The notes beneath the pieces are model-generated. The model was not told where the DNA came from and made no database searches. It worked only from the letters and a program-made list of their open reading frames with translations. The position numbers and the translations under genes are program-made. From NCBI RefSeq assembly GCF_008084905.1, contig NZ_VSFC01000023.1:96377-160376 (forward strand): a stretch of 64,000 bases of DNA. The letters run 5' to 3'. Below, piece by piece: positions 16,760-25,995 of this stretch; within the stretch, counting starts at the first letter, position 1; each line of letters opens with the position of its first letter. Source of the DNA: Xanthomarina maritima (GTDB lineage Bacteria > Bacteroidota > Bacteroidia > Flavobacteriales > Flavobacteriaceae).

Positions 16760-19096
16760 TTGGAAACCTATTTAAGTCAATTAAACGATGCACAATTAGC
16801 ACCAACTTTGCAAAAAGATGGGCCAATGATAGTTATTGCTGGAGCAGGTTCTGGTAAAACCAGAGTTTTAACCTACAGAATAGCTTATTTAATGAGTCAA
16901 GGAGTCGATTCGTTTAATATTCTTGCCTTAACTTTTACTAACAAAGCTGCTCGAGAAATGAAAGAACGTATTGCAACCATTGTTGGTACTAGTGAAGCCA
17001 AAAACCTTTGGATGGGAACCTTTCACTCGGTATTTGCTAAAATATTAAGATTTGAAGCAGATAGATTGGGTTATCCAAGCAATTTTACTATTTATGATAC
17101 GCAAGATTCAGATAGATTAATTGCATCTATCATCAAAGAAATGAATCTAGACAAGGATTTGTATAAATACAAACAGATTCGTTCCAGAATATCATCCTAT
17201 AAAAACAGTTTAATAACTGTAAAAGCATATTTTCAAAACCCTGAACTAATTGAAGCAGATGCCATGGCCAGGCGTCCGAAAATGGGAGAAATCTATAAGA
17301 ATTATGTGGATAGATGTTTTAAGGCTGGAGCCATGGATTTTGACGATTTATTATTGAAAACCAACGAGCTTTTAACACGTTTTCCAGATGTGTTGGCAAA
17401 GTATCAGGATAAGTTTCGTTATATTTTGGTGGATGAATATCAAGATACTAACCATAGTCAGTATTTAATTGTACGAGCACTTTCAGATAGATTTCAGAAT
17501 ATTTGTGTCGTTGGAGATGATGCGCAAAGTATTTATGCGTTTCGTGGAGCAAATATCAATAATATATTAAACTTTCAAAAGGACTATGATGATGTTAAAC
17601 TTTTTAGATTGGAACAAAATTACCGTTCCACTAAAAATATTGTAAATGCCGCCAATTCAATCATCGATAAAAATCAAACAAAACTTGATAAAGTTGTTTG
17701 GACAGCCAATGATGAAGGAGCTAAAATTAAAGTTAACCGTTCTTTAACAGATGGAGATGAAGGTCGATTTGTGGCTAGTTCTATATTCGAAAACAAAATG
17801 CAAAATCAGTTAAGGAATAGCGATTTTGCAGTGTTATATAGAACTAATGCACAATCTCGTGCTATTGAAGACGCTCTTAGAAAACGAGATATTCCTTATC
17901 GAATTTATGGAGGTTTATCGTTTTACCAACGTAAAGAAATTAAAGACGTTTTATCATATTTGCGATTAATTATTAATCCTGCAGATGAAGAAGCTTTAAA
18001 ACGAGTAATTAATTATCCTGCGAGAGGTATTGGCCAAACAACGGCAGATAGGTTGATTGTGGCTGCCAATGGATATAACCGTTCTATTTTTGAAGTGCTT
18101 CAGAATATTGATAAAATTGAAATAAATATTAATTCAGGCACAAAAAATAAACTAAAAGATTTTGTTACCTTAATTGAAAGTTTTCAGGTTTTAAACCAAA
18201 CAGCTAATGCGTTTGAGTTAGCCGAACATGTTACAAAAGCAAGTGGTTTAATAAGAGAATTCAATAAAGATGGAACACCTGAAGGTGTAGCCAGAATGGA
18301 AAATATTGAAGAATTATTAAATGGTATTAAAGACTTTGTTGAAGGACAAAAAGAGTTAGCAGACTCCACAGCATCCTTAGCTGAGTTTTTGGAAGACGTT
18401 GCCTTAGCAACCGATTTGGATGCAGACAAAGGAGATAGTGACCATGTGGCTTTAATGACCATTCACTTAGCCAAAGGATTAGAGTTTCCATATGTATATA
18501 TAGTTGGTTTGGAAGAAGATATGTTTCCGAGTGCTATGAGTATGAATACCAGAAGTGAACTGGAAGAGGAGAGACGTTTGTTTTATGTAGCTCTAACTCG
18601 AGCAGAAAAGCAAGCATATTTAACATATGCATTATCACGTTATCGATGGGGAAAATTAATAGATTCAGAACCAAGCCGATTTATTGAGGAAATAGACGAA
18701 GAGTTTTTAGATATTATTACACCTATTGAAGAACGACGATTTAACCCAATGTTAGATTCAGATATTTTTGGAGATGTAGAACCTAATAAAATTCGTTTTA
18801 AAAAGCCAGTTCAGCCAACTTTTAATAAAAAACAATTTAAAACTGAAAAAGCTTCAGAAAAAATAATAATTTCAACTCCTAAAAACTTAAAACCAGTTAG
18901 TAAAACAAATGGAAGTACAAATTTATTCGACAGTAAATTAACTGTTGGAAATATTGTTGAACATTTGCGATTTGGGAAAGGAGAAGTTGTAAAAATAGAA
19001 GGTGTAGGAGGAGATACTAAAGCCGAAATAAAATTTGATAAAGGAGGCATTAAAAAATTGTTATTGCGTTTTGCTAAACTAGAAATTATAGGATAA
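16760..19096 (+). CDS. UvrD/PcrA-type superfamily 1 DNA helicase
   Basis: 778 residues. Walker A is A-G-A-G-S-G-K-T at 27-34. Other landmarks are T-F-T-N-K-A-A-R-E-M-K (motif Ia), D-E-Y-Q-D-T-N (motif II), G-D-D-A-Q-S-I-Y-A-F-R-G-A (motif III), Q-N-Y-R-S (motif IV) and V-A-L-T-R-A (motif VI). The C-terminal tail carries a PcrA-like H-x-R-F-G-K-G-x-V element. It unwinds DNA in repair and replication restart. The start is TTG at 16760; the nearby ATG at 16749 is out of frame and closes after eight codons. It overlaps the next gene by one base. Confidence 0.95.
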   Translation: METYLSQLNDAQLAPTLQKDGPMIVIAGAGSGKTRVLTYRIAYLMSQGVDSFNILALTFTNKAAREMKERIATIVGTSEAKNLWMGTFHSVFAKILRFEADRLGYPSNFTIYDTQDSDRLIASIIKEMNLDKDLYKYKQIRSRISSYKNSLITVKAYFQNPELIEADAMARRPKMGEIYKNYVDRCFKAGAMDFDDLLLKTNELLTRFPDVLAKYQDKFRYILVDEYQDTNHSQYLIVRALSDRFQNICVVGDDAQSIYAFRGANINNILNFQKDYDDVKLFRLEQNYRSTKNIVNAANSIIDKNQTKLDKVVWTANDEGAKIKVNRSLTDGDEGRFVASSIFENKMQNQLRNSDFAVLYRTNAQSRAIEDALRKRDIPYRIYGGLSFYQRKEIKDVLSYLRLIINPADEEALKRVINYPARGIGQTTADRLIVAANGYNRSIFEVLQNIDKIEININSGTKNKLKDFVTLIESFQVLNQTANAFELAEHVTKASGLIREFNKDGTPEGVARMENIEELLNGIKDFVEGQKELADSTASLAEFLEDVALATDLDADKGDSDHVALMTIHLAKGLEFPYVYIVGLEEDMFPSAMSMNTRSELEEERRLFYVALTRAEKQAYLTYALSRYRWGKLIDSEPSRFIEEIDEEFLDIITPIEERRFNPMLDSDIFGDVEPNKIRFKKPVQPTFNKKQFKTEKASEKIIISTPKNLKPVSKTNGSTNLFDSKLTVGNIVEHLRFGKGEVVKIEGVGGDTKAEIKFDKGGIKKLLLRFAKLEIIG

Positions 19097-19716
19097 TGGC
19101 TGAGTTTATTAAAATATACGAGGAAAATCCGAATCCAAAAGAAATAGCTAAAGTTGTTAAAGTATTGAGGGCTGGAGGGTTAATAATTTACCCTACAGAT
19201 ACGGTTTACGGTTTGGGTTGTGATATTAACAATATGAAGGCTCTAGAGCGAGTTGCCAGAATTAAGAATGTGAAATTAGAAAAATCTAATTTCTCTTTTA
19301 TTTGTGAAGATTTAAGTAATTTAAGTGATTATGTCAAGCAAATAGATACATCTACTTTCAAAATATTAAAAAGAGCACTTCCTGGGCCATATACATTTAT
19401 TTTACCTGGAGCAAAGTCATTGCCACATCCCTTTAAAAAGAAAAAAACGGTTGGTATTCGTGTGCCAAACAATCCTATAGCTATTGAAATTGTTAGGCAA
19501 TTAGGAAACCCAATAATATCGACTTCTATTCATGATGAGGATGAGGTAATTGAATATACAACAGATCCAGAGCTTATTTATGAAAAATGGAATGATTTAG
19601 TAGATTTAGTAATAGATGCTGGTTATGGTGATAATCAAGCATCAACTGTTATTGATTTATCTGAAGATGAGCCAATTATTGTTAGAGAAGGTAAAGGAAG
19701 TTTAGAGATATTTTAG
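19096..19716 (+). CDS. Sua5/YciO/YrdC-family protein
   Basis: 206 residues. The N-terminal K-x-L-R-A-G-G-L-I-I-Y-P-T-D-T-V-Y-G-L-G block is the signature of the YrdC domain, which forms threonylcarbamoyl-adenylate for the t6A tRNA modification. The S-x-x-x-F-I and G-I-R-V-P-N-N segments also fit. It lacks the extra Sua5 domain, so it is a YrdC/YciO-length protein. YciO-type paralogues may differ in activity, so the exact role is uncertain. The start overlaps the helicase stop (TAATG). Confidence 0.85.
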   Translation: MAEFIKIYEENPNPKEIAKVVKVLRAGGLIIYPTDTVYGLGCDINNMKALERVARIKNVKLEKSNFSFICEDLSNLSDYVKQIDTSTFKILKRALPGPYTFILPGAKSLPHPFKKKKTVGIRVPNNPIAIEIVRQLGNPIISTSIHDEDEVIEYTTDPELIYEKWNDLVDLVIDAGYGDNQASTVIDLSEDEPIIVREGKGSLEIF

Positions 19717-19742
19717 ATTGAATTATTTAATTAAAAGGCATA

Positions 19743-19774
19743 AAAAAAGCTCAATTGAAAGATTGAGCTTTTTT
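19743..19774. terminator. Bidirectional terminator
   Basis: AAAAAAGCTCAAT (19743-19755) pairs perfectly with ATTGAGCTTTTTT (19762-19774) over a 6-base loop. It has A/T tracts on both sides and lies between the convergent YrdC-family and OmpA-like genes, so it can serve both. Confidence 0.9.
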
Positions 19775-19795
19775 AAATTTATAAGTTTTTAAAAA

Positions 19796-20635
19796 CTAGT
19801 TTCCACCAGCTTCAAGGTTTTTCATTTCTTTTTCAATCATATCATAAAACTGATCGATTTTAGGAAGTACCACAATTCTTGTACGTCTGTTTTTTGCTCT
19901 GTTTTCAGCTGTATCATTTGGTACTAAAGGCACATAATGACTACGTCCAGCAGCAATTAATTGAGCAGGATTTACATTTAACTCTTGTAACACTCTAATA
20001 ATAGAAGTAGAACGTTTAACACTTAAATCCCAGTTGTCTAATAATGGTGGTTTGTTATAAGGTACATCATCAGTGTGTCCTTCAACCATACATTCAAAAT
20101 CAGGTTTGCTATTTACTACTTTAGCAACTTTAGCAAGTACTTCTTTTGCTCTAGTTGTTACATTATAACTACCACTTTGGAAAAGTAGTTTATCTGCAAT
20201 TGAGATGAAAACAACTCCTTTTTCTACATTAATTTCAATATCTGGATCGTTAATTCCAACTTCACGTTTTAAACTTGTAACTAAAGCTAATGTTACACTA
20301 TCTTTTTGTGTTAAAGCATCTTGTAAACGATTTATTTTTAGCTCTTTTTCTTTGATACTTTCTAAGGTTTTCTCAACATTGCTGGCACCTTTTGCTGATA
20401 AAATAGTTAAGTTATCGTTGTTTTTACGTAAATCAGCTACTTGTTCCTCTAAAGCTTTAGCTCTTGCAGATGCAGTTGCTTTTTCTTCTAAACAAGAGTT
20501 TAATTTAACAGTTGCAGTATTTAATAAATCTTGAGTTTCTTTTTGTTTTGCTTCTAATGAAGCATAATCTTTTTTAGATACACAAGAACCTAAAAGGAAT
20601 AAGGCGAATGCACCTAGTATCATTGTTTTTTTCAT
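19796..20635 (-). CDS. OmpA-family peptidoglycan-associated lipoprotein
   Basis: 279 residues. A signal peptide with lipobox L-L-G-S-C gives lipidated Cys18. Residues about 25-115 form a long coiled coil of K/E/Q/L heptads. Residues about 135-270 are an OmpA C-terminal domain, with G-H-T-D-D-V-P and N-D-T-A-E-N-R-A-K-N-R-R-T-R-I binding the peptidoglycan stem. It should tether the outer membrane to the cell wall. It has its own -7-type promoter and terminator, so it is probably monocistronic. Confidence 0.92.
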   Translation of the reverse strand: MKKTMILGAFALFLLGSCVSKKDYASLEAKQKETQDLLNTATVKLNSCLEEKATASARAKALEEQVADLRKNNDNLTILSAKGASNVEKTLESIKEKELKINRLQDALTQKDSVTLALVTSLKREVGINDPDIEINVEKGVVFISIADKLLFQSGSYNVTTRAKEVLAKVAKVVNSKPDFECMVEGHTDDVPYNKPPLLDNWDLSVKRSTSIIRVLQELNVNPAQLIAAGRSHYVPLVPNDTAENRAKNRRTRIVVLPKIDQFYDMIEKEMKNLEAGGN

Positions 20636-20672
20636 AATTATTTTAGTTTTTGATTGTTATTAATTAACATAC

Positions 20673-20680
20673 CAAAATTA
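20673..20680 (-). promoter_or_regulatory. Candidate -7 element of the OmpA-like gene
   Basis: On the minus strand this reads TAATTTTG, an exact TAnnTTTG match, 37 bases before the ATG. A clear -33 TTTG is not seen. Confidence 0.4.
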
Positions 20681-20729
20681 TATAAAAGTTGAATAGAAAA
20701 GATAGGTGTTAACAAAAATTTTAACAAAT

Positions 20730-21719
20730 TTATAAACAATTGAAATACTTGTGTTTACGAATAAAGTATTGCCAAATTATGGATGTTTTATAATAATAGT
20801 TCTTTTTCTTTTTTTGTGACCTACGCTGCTTAAGTAATCTTGGTAAACTATTATAAAAACTAAAGTGTGCTTTTATAATTGATATAGTATGTTTTGCCTT
20901 AAATTCAAGAAGAAATTTAATTCCTGCTAGACCATCTAGAACTAATCTGATGAATACTAAAAACAATATATTTTCTTGAGCATTTTTGACTAATGTGAAC
21001 AAGCTATTCCTAAAATTTAAATAAGTCTTTTTTGGATTTGTATTATTTAAGGTAGCTCCACCAACATGATATACTGTGGATGTACCAATATATTTGGTTT
21101 TATAATTTTGATTAAAAGCTTTCCAGCATAAATCTATTTCTTCCATATGTGCAAAAAAGGATTCATCAAAACCTTTTAAAGATTTAAAAACCTCTTTTCT
21201 TATAAAAAAACAAGCTCCAGAAGCCCAGAAAATATCTAAAACATCATTATATTGTTCATTATCTTTTTCAATGGTATTAAAAATACGTCCTCTACAAAAC
21301 GGATACCCATATTTATCTAAAAAACCTCCAGCTGCTCCAGCGTATTCAAAATAGGCTTTGTTTTTATAATCTAATATTTTTGGTTGAATAATAGCTGTGT
21401 CAGTTTCCTTTTCGTAAGTTTTAAGAATAGGTTCTAACCAATTTTCGCTCACCTCGACATCGCTATTTAGTAAGCAATAAATATCTTCATCAACATGTTT
21501 CAAAGCATCGTTATAGCCTTTGGCAAAACCTCCATTTTCTTGGTTTTGAATAATCTTAACCATAGGAAACGATTTTTTGATAAAAGCTACCGAGTCATCT
21601 GTAGAAGCATTATCAGCTACGTAAATGGTTGCATCTTGTGAATATTTAATAACAGAAGGTAAGAATTGTTTAAGTAATTCTTTCCCATTCCAGTTTAATA
21701 TGACGATGGCAATTTTCAT
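20730..21719 (-). CDS. Family 2 glycosyltransferase
   Basis: 329 residues. The N-terminal GT-A fold starts with A-I-V-I-L-N-W-N-G and V-A-D-N-A-S-T-D-D-S. It contains N-G-G-F-A-K-G-Y-N and the metal-binding N-S-D-V-E-V, then H-M-E-E-I-D-L-C-W, all typical of rhamnosyl/dTDP-sugar type GT2 enzymes. A hydrophobic stretch near 255-275 may sit on the membrane. It probably adds a sugar to a surface glycan. The start overlaps the upstream HsdR-N gene's stop (ATGA). Confidence 0.9.
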   Translation of the reverse strand: MKIAIVILNWNGKELLKQFLPSVIKYSQDATIYVADNASTDDSVAFIKKSFPMVKIIQNQENGGFAKGYNDALKHVDEDIYCLLNSDVEVSENWLEPILKTYEKETDTAIIQPKILDYKNKAYFEYAGAAGGFLDKYGYPFCRGRIFNTIEKDNEQYNDVLDIFWASGACFFIRKEVFKSLKGFDESFFAHMEEIDLCWKAFNQNYKTKYIGTSTVYHVGGATLNNTNPKKTYLNFRNSLFTLVKNAQENILFLVFIRLVLDGLAGIKFLLEFKAKHTISIIKAHFSFYNSLPRLLKQRRSQKKKKNYYYKTSIIWQYFIRKHKYFNCL

Positions 21720-22162
21720 TTTTTATACTCTGGAATGCTTTCTAGAAACTGATAACGTTCATTTTTTAAATCCATCTGACAATAATAATGATTAATTCCG
21801 TTAGTTACCATTAAATAGGTGGCATTTAAAACTAAGTTATAACGCGCTATTTGATCGAATGTTTCTTGGTTTATAGTAATTTGAGGTGCTTTGCATTCAA
21901 CAATTAGATGAATGGTGCCATCTGAATTAAATACTACAATATCATATCGTTTACTTAAGTTATTTACTTTTAATACTTTTTCGACATTAATTAAAGATTG
22001 AGGATATTTTTTTTCTTTAATTAAAAACTGAACACAATGTTGACGTACCCATTCTTCGGGTTGTAAAATCACAAATTTTTTACGAATACAATCGAAAATA
22101 GAAATTTTATTTTCGCTATTTTTGAATCGAAACGGAAACTTTGAAAAATTTAGCTCTTGCAT
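21716..22162 (-). CDS. Orphan HsdR N-terminal-domain protein (PD-(D/E)XK fold)
   Basis: 148 residues from the ATG at 22162, which gives the M-Q-E-L-N-F start I associate with this family. A longer start at 22213 adds 17 unsupported residues. It matches the type I restriction HsdR N-terminal domain: Y-D-I-V-V-F then I-V-E-C-K-A-P gives the D ... E-x-K nuclease signature. There are no HsdM, HsdS or helicase partners. It sits between holA (divergent) and a glycosyltransferase. Stand-alone versions are common in flavobacteria and their role is unknown. Confidence 0.82.
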   Translation of the reverse strand: MQELNFSKFPFRFKNSENKISIFDCIRKKFVILQPEEWVRQHCVQFLIKEKKYPQSLINVEKVLKVNNLSKRYDIVVFNSDGTIHLIVECKAPQITINQETFDQIARYNLVLNATYLMVTNGINHYYCQMDLKNERYQFLESIPEYKK

Positions 22163-22271
22163 GAAGGCGTATTCAATTTTTTTCAAAGTTAATCTACTAT
22201 CAACAATTACCAAATACCATTTGTGTTTTTTGGATTTATGATTTTAATTAATTTGAGCTTTATTAACAGAT

Positions 22272-23276
22272 TTGGACGAAGTTAGACAAATAGTAACAGA
22301 TATTAAGAATGGTAAGTTTTATCCTATTTATTTTTTAATGGGAGAAGAGCCTTATTATATTGATAATATTTCTAAATATATTGAAAAGAATGTCCTTTCG
22401 GAAGAAGAAAAGGGATTTAACCAAATGGTTTTATATGGACGTGATGTGACTATTGAAGATGTGGTTGGTCAAGCCAAACGTTATCCAATGATGGCAGAAT
22501 TCCAAGTGGTTATTGTAAAAGAAGCTCAAGACTTATCTCGAACTATAGAAAAATTGGTTGAATATGCCGAGCAACCTCAACCTACGACAATATTAGTTAT
22601 AAACTATAAGTATAAAACCATAGATAAGCGTAAAAAATTATATAAAGCGCTTAAAAATACAGGTGTTATTTTTGAGAGTAAGAAGCTTTACGACAATCAA
22701 GTAGGAGATTGGATAAGACGTGTTTTATCTGGACAAAACTATACCATTTCTCCAAAAGCAGCTCAAATGCTGGCTGAGTTTTTAGGGACAGATTTAAGTA
22801 AGATTTCTAATGAATTAGATAAACTTAAAATCATTCTTCCTGAAGGTACGCAAATTACTCCAGAACATATCGAGCAAAATATTGGTATTAGTAAAGACTA
22901 TAATAATTTCGAATTGCAAAAAGCTGTTGGAGCCAGAGATATTTTAAAAGCTAATCAGATAATTAAATATTTTGGCGAAAACCCTAAAGATAACCCAATG
23001 GTTGTAACGGTTTCTTTGTTATATAGTTTCTTTTCTAAATTATTGCACCTGCATGGTTTACACGATAAATCTCCTAGAAATGTTAGTTCTGCTTTAAAAA
23101 TCAATCCATATTTTGCAAGCGAATATATTGCTGCAGCTAGAATTTACCCTATGAAAAAAGTAAGCTCTGTTATTGCTGTTTTAAGAGAGTTTGATGTTAA
23201 AAGTAAAGGTGTTGGAGCCAATGCGATACATCAAGGAGATTTACTGAAAGAGATGATGGTTAGAATTATGACATAG
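22272..23276 (+). CDS. holA: DNA polymerase III subunit delta
   Basis: 334 residues. HolA opens the sliding clamp as part of the clamp-loader complex. The N-terminal G-K-F-Y-P-I-Y-F-L-M-G-E-E-P-Y-Y segment, V-V-I-V-K-E-A-Q-D-L and the lid region with L-G-T-D-L-S-K-I-S-N-E-L-D-K-L are characteristic. The start is TTG at 22272; the nearest upstream ATG is out of frame. It is divergent from the HsdR-N gene. Confidence 0.93.
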   Translation: MDEVRQIVTDIKNGKFYPIYFLMGEEPYYIDNISKYIEKNVLSEEEKGFNQMVLYGRDVTIEDVVGQAKRYPMMAEFQVVIVKEAQDLSRTIEKLVEYAEQPQPTTILVINYKYKTIDKRKKLYKALKNTGVIFESKKLYDNQVGDWIRRVLSGQNYTISPKAAQMLAEFLGTDLSKISNELDKLKIILPEGTQITPEHIEQNIGISKDYNNFELQKAVGARDILKANQIIKYFGENPKDNPMVVTVSLLYSFFSKLLHLHGLHDKSPRNVSSALKINPYFASEYIAAARIYPMKKVSSVIAVLREFDVKSKGVGANAIHQGDLLKEMMVRIMT

Positions 23277-23281
23277 AATAG

Positions 23282-24448
23282 TTAATTACTAAAATCTACT
23301 CTCACATATTCAGATTCATCAGGAGGACCAGCAAGAACTTCAATATAAGGGTTTTCAGAAATTGTCATAATAATTGATGCAAAAGTAAATCCGAAGCCAT
23401 TTTCATTATTTGCTCTACAAACAGGATTATTTGCATCATCTTTTGAACGTAATGCCTCTTTTATTTGCTCTTCTGAAACTTCATTTTTGTTAGCTAACCT
23501 AGTTTCAACTGCACTAAAACGAAGATAGCTATTAGAATTTGTAGGTTTTAACTTTTCATCTAAACTTGGACTAAATTGTTTATGCCAAGATTTCAAATCA
23601 TTATTAACTATTGGATGGTTTGTATGATATAGCGAACCATTTTCATTTAAAGGATTGTACCTAACAACTTTGTTTGCAGAGGCTTCAAAATCGTAAACTT
23701 CACCTTTAACTCCTATTATATAGTTTTGTCCTGATGCATGATTTACAGTTTGAATGAATGATAATAAGTCTTCTTTATCTGTAGAATTAATTATTCGTCT
23801 TACCACAAAAGCTACAGGTAATCCGGTTGATGATGCTTTTAATTGCATAAGTGTATTTACACAAACTCCAATTCCATCTTGATTTAAACCATTTAAAGCA
23901 ATTAATCCAGGATGAGTAAGAATTAATTGTTCAGGACTGTTATCTGTTTTATTCAATCGCATTAGTACTTGAAAGCCATCTGTATAATTTTCAAGATCCA
24001 TGTTTTGCGAGATATATCCAGGATTTCCATTTCTTGCTGGCACACCTAAACTACTGCAATGGTGATTGTATAGGTTATCAATATAAACCCAAAACTCATC
24101 AAGTAAATTCAATACAAAAATATCGTTGAAATTTTGTTCAGAACCATCAGAAATTCCTTTTACTTCTTCGTAAAGTTCTGGCGTCCATTTCTTAATGGCA
24201 TCATCGAATGCTGCATATTCAAAAAAATCTTTTAATACGATGTCTGCATCTTTTCCTAGAGCAGTCGACGTGTTTTTTTTCCATGCATTAACAATGTCTG
24301 CAATTTCATTTTTTAGTTTTTCACCATGTTGCAAGCCAAGTTCATATCCAGTTCCAGAAAGTGAAATCATTTTTAATTCTCTATTTGCTTTCTGACTAAA
24401 ACTCTCTAATGACAGAAGTAGTCCTATAAGTAATATGATGTTTTTCAT
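23282..24448 (-). CDS. C45-type Ntn hydrolase (acyltransferase-like), exported
   Basis: 388 residues with a signal peptide (cleavage near S-F-S-Q, residue 18-19). The family includes acyl-CoA:isopenicillin N acyltransferase, where a Cys exposed by self-cleavage is the nucleophile. Here the candidate is Cys131 in N-H-H-C-S-S-L-G, followed by N-M-D-L-E and G-L-N-Q-D-G-I-G-V segments typical of the fold. Self-processing would occur before Cys131. The substrate is unknown. It converges on holA with only 5 bp between. Confidence 0.82.
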   Translation of the reverse strand: MKNIILLIGLLLSLESFSQKANRELKMISLSGTGYELGLQHGEKLKNEIADIVNAWKKNTSTALGKDADIVLKDFFEYAAFDDAIKKWTPELYEEVKGISDGSEQNFNDIFVLNLLDEFWVYIDNLYNHHCSSLGVPARNGNPGYISQNMDLENYTDGFQVLMRLNKTDNSPEQLILTHPGLIALNGLNQDGIGVCVNTLMQLKASSTGLPVAFVVRRIINSTDKEDLLSFIQTVNHASGQNYIIGVKGEVYDFEASANKVVRYNPLNENGSLYHTNHPIVNNDLKSWHKQFSPSLDEKLKPTNSNSYLRFSAVETRLANKNEVSEEQIKEALRSKDDANNPVCRANNENGFGFTFASIIMTISENPYIEVLAGPPDESEYVRVDFSN

Positions 24449-24465
24449 TTCTAAAGTTTGTTTTA

Positions 24466-24879
24466 TTATTTATACATTATTGCAAGTTTTCCACCAATAT
24501 AAGCCATAGGAATATATGCACCTACAATATCAAGTATTGAAAACCAAGTTGGTGCAGGCAGCATTATAACACTTGCAATCCCTCCAATTAAGAATAAGAC
24601 ACCAATTGCCATGGCAAATGTCATTTTACTAGTTGCAGCAATTTTTGCAGCAATTAGAGCTCCTACAAATGTCCCCATAGCATGTGCTAAAAATGGAAAT
24701 ATAAAATGCCTTGGTTGAAATAAATGCATAGATTCTTTGAGTCCTTCGGTAGTCGTGTTGTCTACACCTTCGGGAAGCGGTATAACAGAGCCACTTATGG
24801 TAATTAATGCCATATTTACAATGCTGCCAGCTACAAGTCCAGCTACAATTGCTAATATGTTTTTTACTGTAGAATTCAT
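24466..24879 (-). CDS. Small four-helix membrane protein
   Basis: 137 residues with hydrophobic segments at about 6-28, 57-79, 87-107 and 112-134, including G-x-x-x-G-type packing motifs. It lies 17 bp upstream of the C45-like gene on the same strand, so the two may be co-transcribed. It resembles uncharacterised conserved membrane proteins of Bacteroidetes. No function can be given. Confidence 0.7.
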   Translation of the reverse strand: MNSTVKNILAIVAGLVAGSIVNMALITISGSVIPLPEGVDNTTTEGLKESMHLFQPRHFIFPFLAHAMGTFVGALIAAKIAATSKMTFAMAIGVLFLIGGIASVIMLPAPTWFSILDIVGAYIPMAYIGGKLAIMYK

Positions 24880-25038
24880 GGTTGTAAAATATATTTAAGC
24901 AGGAAGTTTTTGTAATGGGTAATACTAAGATAGTTAAAAGAATTGAAGCTAAAGTATTTAGATTTATTTAGTTGTCATTTTCTGAAGGTCAACTTTAAAA
25001 ATTTGCATCATTTTTTGGTGAAAATATGAATTATTAAT

Positions 25039-25500
25039 TTATAAGTATTGTTTTTGGGTTCCATAGGTTTTAAAGCCTAATTTACTATAAAGAATCTCAG
25101 TTTTTTCGTTGGTGGTAAGGACATTAATTTCAATTTGTTCTATTTCTGAAATTTTAAATGCTTCTCGTAATGTTTTTCTAATAATTTTTGAACCGATTTG
25201 CTGTCCTTGAAATTCGGATTTTACATATACTTGAATGATGCGTCCACGATGTTTTGTCTTTTCAGCCACATATCTGTTAAACCCTGAAATACCTATTAAA
25301 GAATCTTTATAGAAGGCTCCTATTACAAAATTGTTAATGTCTTGAAGTTCAATATAGGATTGAAAAAAGGAAGATGTTATTTTAGATTCACTCTTATAGC
25401 TTGAACCAAAATTCTTTGGGAATTTTTTTAAACTTTCCAATCTAATTTCTCTATATAAGTTAGATTCATTTGCTTTAAGTTTTCTAAATTGTAAATCCAT
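25039..25500 (-). CDS. GNAT family N-acetyltransferase
   Basis: 153 residues. The acetyl-CoA-binding motif A appears as I-I-Q-V-Y-V-K-S-E-F-Q-G-Q-Q-I-G-S-K-I, with the Q-x-x-G-x-G/S pattern. Motif B is I-L-Y-S-K-L-G-F-K-T-Y-G-T. The acceptor is unknown. It is the last gene of a minus-strand cluster beginning with the methyltransferase at 27993. Confidence 0.88.
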   Translation of the reverse strand: MDLQFRKLKANESNLYREIRLESLKKFPKNFGSSYKSESKITSSFFQSYIELQDINNFVIGAFYKDSLIGISGFNRYVAEKTKHRGRIIQVYVKSEFQGQQIGSKIIRKTLREAFKISEIEQIEINVLTTNEKTEILYSKLGFKTYGTQKQYL

Positions 25501-25516
25501 TTTTAATCTTTAAAAA

Positions 25517-25993
25517 TTAATCAACTAATTCTTCTAATTCTATATTATAATCGTATTGCAAATCTTCATGCAAGGTTGCCACTATTTTTTTGATGTTTAA
25601 AATCTGTCTTTCATATATATTAGTTAATGTCACGTTCCATTTAATAGATGGTTCAAAATCTTTAAGTCTATTACAAAAATAGAGTAGGAGTTCTACTTCG
25701 GTTTCCTTTTTAAGCGAATATCTAGCATACTTTTTAATATTACGTAATATCTTTCGAACACTTTTTTTAATGTAGAAATAGCTATCCGTATTTATAGATT
25801 CAAATTGTTTATCTAATTCTTGTTTAACTGTTTTGATATAATCAGACTCGTTATGAGATTCAAATAATAAATAGGTGAGAAGCTCTTTGTTTTCTTTTTT
25901 AAATTTAGATAATCGCAGACATAATTCCATAAGTTCTTCAGAAGAACGATGTTGTAATTCTTTTTTTATAGTAACTACAGAAACGGCTTTCAT
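25517..25993 (-). CDS. Conserved helical protein of unknown function (DUF6155-like)
   Basis: 158 residues, predicted all-helical and rich in Lys and Glu, with no signal or membrane segment. The start M-K-A-V-S and the S-S-E-E-L-M-E-L-C-L-R-L block resemble the flavobacterial DUF6155 family as I recall it. The gap to DoxX is 2 bp and to GNAT 16 bp, so it is part of the same transcript. Function is unknown. Confidence 0.7.
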   Translation of the reverse strand: MKAVSVVTIKKELQHRSSEELMELCLRLSKFKKENKELLTYLLFESHNESDYIKTVKQELDKQFESINTDSYFYIKKSVRKILRNIKKYARYSLKKETEVELLLYFCNRLKDFEPSIKWNVTLTNIYERQILNIKKIVATLHEDLQYDYNIELEELVD

Positions 25994-25995
25994 AT

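Noticed and set aside
21716..22162. Functional type I restriction system
   Set aside because: Only the HsdR N-terminal domain is present; there is no helicase, methylase or specificity subunit.
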